This document shows, piece after piece, positions 1 to 8,131 of a DNA stretch of 64,000 nucleotides. Source of the stretch: Pelagibacteraceae bacterium AG-325-C10 (GTDB lineage: Bacteria; Pseudomonadota; Alphaproteobacteria; Pelagibacterales; Pelagibacteraceae); contig QBYD01000004.1 of the NCBI GenBank assembly GCA_003282975.1, positions 1-64,000 on the forward strand, written 5' to 3'. Below the pieces are notes generated by a model that saw only the letters and a list, made by a program, of their open reading frames with translations, had not been told where the DNA came from and did no database searches. The position numbers and the translations under genes are program-made. How positions within the stretch are numbered: the first letter of the stretch is position 1; every line of letters begins with the position of its first letter.

Positions 1-731
1 CTTCTCAACCAATCTTGATCACTTTTTGTAAGTTCAGCATCTATCGCATCACTACCATAAGAGCCAATACTTCCACCTATGAATATTGTCCCATCATACA
101 TAGAGTCACCTAAATTTATTCCAACATTACCAAGAATAATAATTCTTCCTCTTTGCATCATAAAACCTGTAAATGCACCAGCGTCACCACCAATTATGAT
201 TGTACCGCCTTTCATATCAATACCAGTTCTAGCTCCAACACTACCTTTGCAGATTAAATCTCCACCTCTAATAGCTGCACCAAAACATGATCCAGCGTTC
301 TTTTCGATCACAACTTTACCAGCCATTAAGTTTTCCGCACAAGACCAACCAACTCTACCATTAATTCTAACTGTAGGACCATCACATGAACCCATACCAA
401 AATAACCCAAACTTCCTTCAAATATTAAGTTTAGTTTATTCAGTATACCAACACCTAAACTATGTTTTCCTTGAGGATTTTTAATAACAATAGTTCCATA
501 GCCTTGGCTCATAAGATTATCGATCTCTTTATTAGCTTCAGGTGCAGACATATCTTTGACATCAAGATCTGTTCTTTTATTAAAATCAACGTCGTAAGTA
601 CCAAAGTAATAAAAATTTTCAGCTTCATCAGGATTAAAAAACTTTTGTTGAGTTCTTCCTGTTAAAACCTCAGTGTGCATACCCATTGACTGGGCTTTTG
701 ATTGTTTCTCGTTTGTTTTTAGATTTGCCAT
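1..731 (-). CDS. GXGXG-motif protein (glutamate synthase alpha-subunit domain 3-like), N-methylglutamate synthase subunit-like; C-terminus truncated at window edge
   Basis: Minus-strand reading from ATG at 731 gives MANLKTNEKQSKAQSMGMHTEVLTGRTQQKFFNPDEAENFYYFGTYDVDF... followed by repeated G-x-x-G-x-x-x-G beta-helix motifs; start overlaps the end of the amidotransferase gene. Confidence 0.8.
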   Translation of the reverse strand, partial: MANLKTNEKQSKAQSMGMHTEVLTGRTQQKFFNPDEAENFYYFGTYDVDFNKRTDLDVKDMSAPEANKEIDNLMSQGYGTIVIKNPQGKHSLGVGILNKLNLIFEGSLGYFGMGSCDGPTVRINGRVGWSCAENLMAGKVVIEKNAGSCFGAAIRGGDLICKGSVGARTGIDMKGGTIIIGGDAGAFTGFMMQRGRIIILGNVGINLGDSMYDGTIFIGGSIGSYGSDAIDAELTKSDQDWLR

Positions 732-1663
732 ACTTTTACCTCCCCATCAAATGGATCATATGTATCAATTTCTTGTGGTAGAACAGATCTTATTGCTATT
801 TCTTCTGAACCCATAGCAACCAAATCATCTGACTCGTAAAGAACTAATGGTTTTGCTGCCATAGTATCTTTTGCCATTCCCAAAGAATCTTTTGTTGCAA
901 CAAAATAAGTAAATACCCCATCAAGACCGGTAAGTGATGCTTTCATTCCTTCTTCTAGACTTGCACCTTCTCTCATCTTTTGAGCGATATAAACAGCAAT
1001 TAACTCTGAGTCACACTCAGACATAAATCTCATACCTTTATTTTCCAACACTCTTCTATTGTTCCAGTAATTAGTTAACTGTCCGTTATGTACTACCGAA
1101 ACATCGCTAAAAGGATATCCCCAAAAAGGGTGTGCAGATTTAATATCAACCCCAGACTCAGTTGCCATTCTAGCATGACCTATTGCATGAGTGCCAACAA
1201 GTTTGTCTAAAGAATATCTATCACATACTGCTTTTGCATTTCCAAGATCTTTAATTACCTCTAAAGATTTACCCATTGAAAGAATTTCTACTCCTGGAAT
1301 ACTTTCAACTCTTTGTGAAAATTCTAATAAATCTTTTTTATCATAACTAATTTCATATCTAAGTGAGTAGGGAAGAGTTCTTTCCTCTTTAACAATCTTT
1401 GCACCTAATTCTTTAAGTGTTTCGTCAACTATTTTTTTTCTTTCATCATACACAGAGACATCTTCCATAATTGATGAACTTCCTTCACCAACATTTTCTC
1501 CAACTTTAAAACGCATAATGAAGTTTTTGCCATCTGTATCACCATACAAAGCATAACCAGTTGAATCTTCTCCTCTGTGTTTTAAGGCTTGAAGCATTCC
1601 TTGTAATTCACTTCCAACATTAGAAGATTTTCCTCTGTGAATTAATCCTGCAATTCCACACAT
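719..1663 (-). CDS. Class II glutamine amidotransferase (GltB/GlxB-like), probable N-methylglutamate synthase subunit
   Basis: MCGIAGLIHRG N-terminal nucleophile Cys motif, GHARMATES, HNGQLTNY, ECDSELIA motifs; adjacent to GXGXG protein and GmaS-like protein. Confidence 0.85.
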   Translation of the reverse strand: MCGIAGLIHRGKSSNVGSELQGMLQALKHRGEDSTGYALYGDTDGKNFIMRFKVGENVGEGSSSIMEDVSVYDERKKIVDETLKELGAKIVKEERTLPYSLRYEISYDKKDLLEFSQRVESIPGVEILSMGKSLEVIKDLGNAKAVCDRYSLDKLVGTHAIGHARMATESGVDIKSAHPFWGYPFSDVSVVHNGQLTNYWNNRRVLENKGMRFMSECDSELIAVYIAQKMREGASLEEGMKASLTGLDGVFTYFVATKDSLGMAKDTMAAKPLVLYESDDLVAMGSEEIAIRSVLPQEIDTYDPFDGEVKVWQI

Positions 1664-1693
1664 ATTATTTTACCCCTCTGTTTTTGTTAAGAC

Positions 1694-3163
1694 CTATGGT
1701 AGACAATCCAGATATGTATCTAGATCCCATTGAGTTGTTGCACCTAGAAATCTTTCCCACTCATCATTTTTATACCAATGAAAGACTTTGTACATTTCAT
1801 CTGGCATAGCTGATTTAATTACTTCATCCTCAGCTAAACGGTCAAGTGCTTGACCAAGACTTAAAGGTAATTTTTTAACTTCTTTACCGGCTGCTTGAGC
1901 CTCATACATGCTTCTAGATTCTGGTTTTCCTGGATCGATGTTGTTTGAAATCCCATCATCAAAACATTTTAACAATCCTGATCCCATTAGATATGGATTA
2001 TGCATCGAGTCAACTGAACGGTACTCAAATCTTCCAGGCGCTGATACTCTTAATCCACAAGTTCTATTTTGGTATCCCCAGTCGGCATAAACTGGTGCCC
2101 AGAAACCTGTATCCCATAATCTTCTGTAAGAGTTGACTGTTGAAGATCCAATTGCAGTTAAAGCACCAAGGTGTTTCATAACACCACCAATAGCTTTTAA
2201 ACCAACTTTACCAGGTAATTGAACATCCTTAGTATCTGGCATGAAAGTATTAGTTCCACCTTCTACATAAGTAAACACTTCATCCATGGCAGGTATAGAT
2301 TTGTGACTTAATTTATTCACTTTATCTTTTCCACCTTTCCATAAAGACATATTAGTATGACACCCACTTGCAGATACTCCCATAAATGGTTTTGTCATAA
2401 AACATGCAATTAGATTAAATTCTCTTGCAACTTGAGCACAAATTTGTCTGTAAGTTGATAATCTATCTGCATTTCTTAAAACATCATCATACATCCAGTT
2501 TAATTCTAATTGTCCTGGTGCATCTTCATGATCACCTTGAATCATATCTAGACCCATAGCTCTTGCGTATTTCATAACTTGCATAAAAACTGGTCTCAAA
2601 GACTCGAATTGATCTATATGATAACAATATGGTTTAGAAAAACCTTTTCCAGTAGGTGTACCATCTTCATTTTTAGTTAGCCACATCATCTCTGGTTCTG
2701 TACCAACTCTTAATTGATAACCATGTTTTTTCTTAAATTCTTGCGCATGTATTCTTAAATTTCCTCTACAATCTGATGTTAAATGAGCACCAGGATTGTC
2801 TCTTTCTTCTCTGTTTCTAAAACAAGTTACAAATACTCTTGCAACTTTTTTATCCCAGGGTAACTGACAAAAAGTTTCTGGATCAGGTATACCCACGAGT
2901 TCTTTTGCCTCAGGCCCGTAACCAATATAATTACCATGTCTATCTGTAAACAAGTTGGCAGTTGCTCCGTAAACTAATTGAAAACCTTTTTCACATGTTC
3001 TTTCCCAGTGATCAGTTGGAATTCCTTTTCCAACAACTCTGCCTGTGACAGATATGAATTGAAAAAAAATATACTCAATACCAAGTTCATTAATTTTAGC
3101 CCTTACTTGTTTAACTAATTTGGCTCTACCAGGCTGATTTACGTGTTTTTCTAGGTCAGTCAT
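1694..3163 (-). CDS. gmaS: Type III glutamine synthetase family, gamma-glutamylmethylamide synthetase-like (GmaS)
   Basis: GS fold motifs (GTEPEMMW, HEDAPGQLELNW, GCHTNMSLW, NSYRRL); ORF track starts at 3178 but GAGGGGG Shine-Dalgarno lies just upstream of ATG at 3161-3163 (MTDLEKHV). Confidence 0.75.
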   Translation of the reverse strand: MTDLEKHVNQPGRAKLVKQVRAKINELGIEYIFFQFISVTGRVVGKGIPTDHWERTCEKGFQLVYGATANLFTDRHGNYIGYGPEAKELVGIPDPETFCQLPWDKKVARVFVTCFRNREERDNPGAHLTSDCRGNLRIHAQEFKKKHGYQLRVGTEPEMMWLTKNEDGTPTGKGFSKPYCYHIDQFESLRPVFMQVMKYARAMGLDMIQGDHEDAPGQLELNWMYDDVLRNADRLSTYRQICAQVAREFNLIACFMTKPFMGVSASGCHTNMSLWKGGKDKVNKLSHKSIPAMDEVFTYVEGGTNTFMPDTKDVQLPGKVGLKAIGGVMKHLGALTAIGSSTVNSYRRLWDTGFWAPVYADWGYQNRTCGLRVSAPGRFEYRSVDSMHNPYLMGSGLLKCFDDGISNNIDPGKPESRSMYEAQAAGKEVKKLPLSLGQALDRLAEDEVIKSAMPDEMYKVFHWYKNDEWERFLGATTQWDLDTYLDCLP

Positions 3164-3285
3164 TATATTCCCCCTCAAGAATAAATTTTGTATTAGAGAA
3201 ACGTTAACTGAAAATCTAATTAGTGTCTAATTTTTGTTGACTATAATAATTATATATAATTTTTATAAGTATTAGCTTGGAAAAA

Positions 3286-4614
3286 TTAACTCCAAGGGAA
3301 AGGACTGTTGGATGTTGGGTGTAGTTCACCTCTCTCGTAACGGTTGAATCTAAAAGGTTTTAAAAGATCACTTTCAGTTCCTAGAATTTCTTTTGCAACA
3401 AGCTCACCAACACCAATCATTTTGTATCCATGGTTTGCGTCAGCAATCATATAAACGTTTTCTAAAAATCTATCAAAAATTGGAAAAGAGTCTGGTGTCA
3501 TACATCCAAGACCACCTGATGGACCTTTTCTATAAAGATCAGATTTTCCTTCAAATCTTTTTTGACAATGAGCCAAGGCTGAACACCACATATCATTAAA
3601 AGCTTCTGTAGTTTGAAATTCTGGAGACTCAATTCCATATGGATCTACATTTACTTGATCAAAATGTTTATCAACTATGTAAGGTGAAGTTCCACCTTGA
3701 ACACCTAGACCTTCAATATCAGGTTTATAATAAATTCCCCAAATTTTGTCAGTGATTAATTTTTTTGTTTTGTCGGAATATAATGGAGCTGTTGAGTCTA
3801 CATGAATAACTGGTGGCTGCTGTCCATTATTCATTTTTAAAAAGTCTGCATCAACACCAATCACACCTTCTTGTAACATCCAATATGTCCACATGTCGGT
3901 TGTGTGCATTTTACCATCTTTACCCTTAATGTTTGCAGTTTTTGGTAGCTCTAGCATATTCCAAAAATCTCTAGCCCATGGTCCTGCTCCTACTACAACT
4001 TGTTCACACTCTATTGTTCCTTTATCAGTTTCTACACCTGTAACAGCTTTACTGTTACTTCCTCTTTTAAATCCTTTAACTGTTACACCTTTCATTACTT
4101 GAACACCATTTGAAGTGGACTTATTTTCAAGAGCTTTAATTGAATCTTTGTTAAAAGCATAACCACCTTTTTTTTCATGAAGCACAGAAGTAATGCCTTG
4201 CGCTTGCCAGTCATCAAACATACCCTTCATATAATTCGTACAATCTTTTTCACCTTCTATAAATTCAGAGTCGTAACCAATAGCTTTTTGTTGTTCATAG
4301 ATAGTTGCAACATCTTCATGCATTACTTCTGGGGAGATTTGTAAATATCCTACAGCATTATATTTAAACGCTTTGGGATCACTTTCCCAAACAGAAACTG
4401 AATGAGCCATTAGCTCTCTCATAGCTGGCTGAAAATAATTATTTCTTACCACACCACATGCAATACCACTCGCACCTGCCGCGATATCTTTTTTTTCTAA
4501 GACAACAATGTCACCTGGATTTTTATATGTTTCAGAAAGCTTCCAAGCAGTGCTTAAACCGTGAATTCCACCACCAATAATTACTACTTTAGCTTTATTT
4601 GGTAAAGTTGACAT
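3286..4614 (-). CDS. FAD-dependent DAO-family oxidoreductase (sarcosine oxidase beta / DMGDH-like)
   Basis: VVIIGGGIHGLSTAWKLSE Rossmann motif, VVGAGPWARDFW, ADANHGYKMIGVGE C-terminal motif; likely start at MSTLPNK (4614) rather than 4632. Confidence 0.8.
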   Translation of the reverse strand: MSTLPNKAKVVIIGGGIHGLSTAWKLSETYKNPGDIVVLEKKDIAAGASGIACGVVRNNYFQPAMRELMAHSVSVWESDPKAFKYNAVGYLQISPEVMHEDVATIYEQQKAIGYDSEFIEGEKDCTNYMKGMFDDWQAQGITSVLHEKKGGYAFNKDSIKALENKSTSNGVQVMKGVTVKGFKRGSNSKAVTGVETDKGTIECEQVVVGAGPWARDFWNMLELPKTANIKGKDGKMHTTDMWTYWMLQEGVIGVDADFLKMNNGQQPPVIHVDSTAPLYSDKTKKLITDKIWGIYYKPDIEGLGVQGGTSPYIVDKHFDQVNVDPYGIESPEFQTTEAFNDMWCSALAHCQKRFEGKSDLYRKGPSGGLGCMTPDSFPIFDRFLENVYMIADANHGYKMIGVGELVAKEILGTESDLLKPFRFNRYERGELHPTSNSPFPWS

Positions 4615-4754
4615 TGAACTAATTATTAACAAAATGAATTTGTGATGAAAGTATTATTTATAGTTCTAAAATTTATATATATATTTAATACGAGTTAATT
4701 ATTCGTTTTAAATATCATTTTAATAAATATTAAATTAAGTTAATTTTAGAAATT

Positions 4755-5693
4755 ATGAGCCATAAATACTATAAACCTGCTAGATCAAGACTTCAAAGAA
4801 GCGAATTAGCTGTTCCAGGATCTTCACCAAAAATGTTTGAAAAAGCATTAAATTCTGCAGCAGATTATATTTTTTTAGATTTAGAGGATGCAGTTTCACC
4901 AAATGATAAAGTAACAGCAAGAGCAAATATTATAAAAGCTCTAAATGAAATGAATTGGAGAAATAATGGAAAATCAATTTCTGTAAGAATTAATAGTCTT
5001 GATACCCACTATATGTATAGTGATTTAGTGGAACTTGTTGAACAAGCTGGAGAAAATATTGACACTATCTTAGTACCGAAAGCTGGAACTGCTAGCGATG
5101 TTTATATGGTTGATTGTTTATTGACGCAAATCGAAACTAACAAAAAATTAAAAAATAAAATTGGTATCGAGTGTTTAATTGAAACAGCCTTAGGAATGTC
5201 AAACATTAAAGAAATTGCAAAATCAAGTGAAAGATTAGAAGCATTACATTTTGGTGTTGCAGACTACGCTGCCAGTTTAAGAGCAAGAACAGTTGTGATC
5301 GGAGGGTTAAATCCAGATTACCCAGGAGATCAGTGGCACCATGGGTTATCAGAATTAGTTATGACTTGTCGAGCTTATGGATTAAGAGCAATAGATGGAC
5401 CATTTGGAGATTTTAATGATCCTGATGCTTACATTGCAGCTGCAAAACGCGGAGCGGCTATTGGTATAGAAGGTAAGTGGGCAATTCATCCATCTCAAAT
5501 TGAGCTTGCTAATGATGTTTTTTCGCCTCCTGAAGCCGAAGTAAATAAAGCTAAAAGAATTATAGAGGAATTAGATAAAGCTGCGAAAGAAGGTAAAGGA
5601 GCTGCTCAACTTGATGGTAGAATGATAGATGCAGCATCTGCTAGAATGGCAGAGAATATTGTAAATATTGATAAACTAATTAATAAAAAATAA
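4755..5693 (+). CDS. mcl: HpcH/HpaI aldolase / citrate lyase family, malyl-CoA lyase-like
   Basis: RSELAVPGSSPKMFEKA, FLDLEDAVSPNDK, CLIETALGM, WAIHPSQIE motifs; directly upstream of mtkAB-like genes. Confidence 0.8.
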   Translation: MSHKYYKPARSRLQRSELAVPGSSPKMFEKALNSAADYIFLDLEDAVSPNDKVTARANIIKALNEMNWRNNGKSISVRINSLDTHYMYSDLVELVEQAGENIDTILVPKAGTASDVYMVDCLLTQIETNKKLKNKIGIECLIETALGMSNIKEIAKSSERLEALHFGVADYAASLRARTVVIGGLNPDYPGDQWHHGLSELVMTCRAYGLRAIDGPFGDFNDPDAYIAAAKRGAAIGIEGKWAIHPSQIELANDVFSPPEAEVNKAKRIIEELDKAAKEGKGAAQLDGRMIDAASARMAENIVNIDKLINKK

Positions 5694-5695
5694 AT

Positions 5696-6856
5696 ATGGA
5701 TATACACGAGTATCAAGCAAAAGAAATTTTATCTAGTTTTGGAGTAACAATACCAAGAGGTGGAATTGTTTATAGTCCTGAGACTGCAGAAAATAAAGCA
5801 AGAGAAATCGGTGGATCGAAGTGGGTTGTTAAAGCACAAATTCATTCTGGCGCAAGAGGAAAAGCAGGTGGAATAATTGTGTGTAACTCACCTTTGGAAG
5901 TTGCTCAGGCAACAGACAAATTATTAGGAAAAAAACTTATAACAAATCAAACTGGACCCGAGGGCAAAATAGTAAATAGAATTTATATTGAAGAAGCAAC
6001 TGATATTGAAAAAGAATTATATTTAGGTTTAGTTTTTGACAGAAGTTCTGAAAGTATAATGGTTGTAGCTTCAACAGAAGGAGGAATGAGTGTTGAAGAA
6101 ATTGCTAAAGAAAAACCAGAAACAATCATAAGATCTAAAATTGAAGTTGCAGTCGGTATTCAAAATTTTCAAGCAAGAGAACTTGCATTTGGATTAGGTA
6201 TTGAACCAGAATTAATTAGAAGGGCTTCAGAAACAATTATTGGATGTGCCAAAGCATTTAGTGAGCTAGATGCTACAATGGTAGAGGTAAACCCGTTGGT
6301 GATTTCTAAACAAAAACAAATTTTAGCTTTAGATTGTAAAATGAGTTTTGATAATAATGCAATGTTTAGAAGAGATAAAGTGTCTGAATTAAGGGATAAA
6401 ACTCAAGAAGATGAAAAAGAGGTTTATGCGTCTGATAGAGGGCTAAATTATGTGAGTTTAGAGGGAAATATTGGAAATATTATTAATGGAGCTGGGCTAG
6501 CCATGGCGTCTATGGATATGATTAAACTAGCTGGAGGTGAGCCAGCCAATTTCCTTGATGTTGGTGGAGGAGCAACTCCAGAAAAAATAGTTAAAGCATT
6601 TAGGTTAATTACCATGGATAAAAAAGTAAAAGTTATTTTAGTAAATATTTTTGCTGGAATAAATAGATGTGATTGGGTTGCTGAAGGAATAGTCCAAGCG
6701 CTAGAAAAAATAGAGGTTAAAGTTCCTTTAGTAATTAGATTAGCGGGAACTAATGTTGAAAAAGGAAATAAAATTCTTCAAGATAGCAAACTAAATTATA
6801 TTGAAGCAAATACTTTGGAGGATGCCGCAAATAAAGCAGTTGCAGCACTTAAATAA
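5696..6856 (+). CDS. mtkA: Malate thiokinase / malate-CoA ligase beta subunit (SucC family)
   Basis: MDIHEYQAKEILSSFGV, ATP-grasp, GGGATPEKIVKAF, NIFAGINRCDWVAEG; operon with malyl-CoA lyase-like gene. Confidence 0.75.
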   Translation: MDIHEYQAKEILSSFGVTIPRGGIVYSPETAENKAREIGGSKWVVKAQIHSGARGKAGGIIVCNSPLEVAQATDKLLGKKLITNQTGPEGKIVNRIYIEEATDIEKELYLGLVFDRSSESIMVVASTEGGMSVEEIAKEKPETIIRSKIEVAVGIQNFQARELAFGLGIEPELIRRASETIIGCAKAFSELDATMVEVNPLVISKQKQILALDCKMSFDNNAMFRRDKVSELRDKTQEDEKEVYASDRGLNYVSLEGNIGNIINGAGLAMASMDMIKLAGGEPANFLDVGGGATPEKIVKAFRLITMDKKVKVILVNIFAGINRCDWVAEGIVQALEKIEVKVPLVIRLAGTNVEKGNKILQDSKLNYIEANTLEDAANKAVAALK

Positions 6857-6860
6857 TTAA

Positions 6861-7748
6861 ATGGCAGTAATTATTCAAAAAGATACAAAAATATTAATTC
6901 AAGGGTTCACTGGAAAAATGGGAACATTTCATGCTGAAGAAATGATTAAGTATGGATCTAATGTTGTTGGAGGAGTAACGCCAGGAAAAGGTGGTCAAAA
7001 ACATTTAGATAGACCAGTATTCAATACAGTGAAAGATGCTGTTCAAGAAACAGGAGCCACTGCTTCAATATTATTCGTTCCTCCAGCTTTTGCTGCTGAC
7101 TCAGCAATGGAAGCTGCAGATGCAGGAATAAAAACTTGTGTTGCTATTGTGGATGGAATTCCTTCACATGACATGATTAGAATAAAAAGATACATGCGAA
7201 GATATTCCAGAAAAGAAAAAATGACATTAGTAGGACCTAACTGCGCAGGAATAATAAGCCCGGGTAAATCAATGCTGGGAATTATGCCGGGTCATATTTA
7301 TAAAGAGGGCAGAGTTGGAATTATTAGCAGATCTGGAACTTTAGGATATGAAGCAGCACAACAATTAAAAAATTTAAATATTGGTGTCTCCACAAGTGTT
7401 GGTATTGGAGGTGATCCAATTAACGGAAGTTCTTTTAGAGATATCATTGAAAAATTTGAAACTGATGATGAAACCGATGTAATTTTAATGATTGGTGAAA
7501 TTGGTGGACCACAAGAGGTTGCAGCTGGAGAATTTGCAAAAGAAAATATGAAAAAACCTATAATAGGTTATATTGCAGGATTAACCGCTCCAAAGGGAAG
7601 AGTGATGGGTCATGCCGGCGCAATTGTTTCAGCTTACGGAGAAAGTGCAGTTGAAAAAGTAGAACTTTTAAAAGACTGTGGTGTAACGATTTCTAAAAAT
7701 CCATCTGTTATGGGTGAAACAGTAAAAGAAGTATTAGATAGAAAATAA
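6861..7748 (+). CDS. mtkB: Malate thiokinase / malate-CoA ligase alpha subunit (SucD family)
   Basis: GFTGKMGTFHAEEMIKYG, GPNCAGIISPG, SRSGTLGYEA, phospho-His region GHAGAIVSAYGES. Confidence 0.75.
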   Translation: MAVIIQKDTKILIQGFTGKMGTFHAEEMIKYGSNVVGGVTPGKGGQKHLDRPVFNTVKDAVQETGATASILFVPPAFAADSAMEAADAGIKTCVAIVDGIPSHDMIRIKRYMRRYSRKEKMTLVGPNCAGIISPGKSMLGIMPGHIYKEGRVGIISRSGTLGYEAAQQLKNLNIGVSTSVGIGGDPINGSSFRDIIEKFETDDETDVILMIGEIGGPQEVAAGEFAKENMKKPIIGYIAGLTAPKGRVMGHAGAIVSAYGESAVEKVELLKDCGVTISKNPSVMGETVKEVLDRK

Positions 7749-7783
7749 GCTGATTTTATTTAAAATATACGCTAACTAGAAAA

Positions 7784-8131
7784 TTAAAGTTCTAAATTTT
7801 TTAATTTTTCCATATATTCATCAAATTCTTTAACAAATGAATCGGTTGGTTTAATATTTTTTTTTCTTTGATCTGATGATGTTTTTTCTAAATAGAAAAA
7901 ATTATTTTCACATGCTTCATTAATAATTAATGCTGATTTAGGTCTAGACGTTTTAAATAGTTTTGTTTTTAGCTCTTCAACTGATAACTTTTCACCTTGT
8001 TTATATGAATTCATTACTAATAACATCATATGATAATGAGATGGTGATTTTCGAAAAAAATAATTACTAGAACTGTGAGAGCGCCTTACTTGATCTTCCC
8101 AAAACTCCAATAAATCTTTAGTGCCTTTCAT
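7784..8131 (-). CDS. Hypothetical protein (115 aa), overlaps downstream end of tdm-like gene
   Basis: Intact ORF MKGTKDLLEFWEDQVRRSHSSSNYF...; stop/start junction with 8131. Confidence 0.55.
   Translation of the reverse strand: MKGTKDLLEFWEDQVRRSHSSSNYFFRKSPSHYHMMLLVMNSYKQGEKLSVEELKTKLFKTSRPKSALIINEACENNFFYLEKTSSDQRKKNIKPTDSFVKEFDEYMEKLKNLEL

Noticed and set aside
79-665. Plus-strand ORFs 79-405 and 462-665
   Set aside because: Antisense shadows of the minus-strand GXGXG protein; low-complexity translations with no RBS or family motifs
1908-2136. Two plus-strand ORFs inside the GmaS-like gene
   Set aside because: Antisense to a well-supported conserved coding sequence
3235-3265. TTGACT...TATAAT-like words on plus strand upstream of the GmaS-like gene
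   Set aside because: Oriented into the 3' side of an oppositely transcribed gene; AT-rich intergenic DNA yields such matches by chance
5696-7748. Annotation as TCA-cycle sucCD
   Set aside because: Adjacent malyl-CoA lyase-like gene and close MtkA-like sequence patterns favour malate thiokinase, although succinyl-CoA ligase activity cannot be excluded from sequence alone
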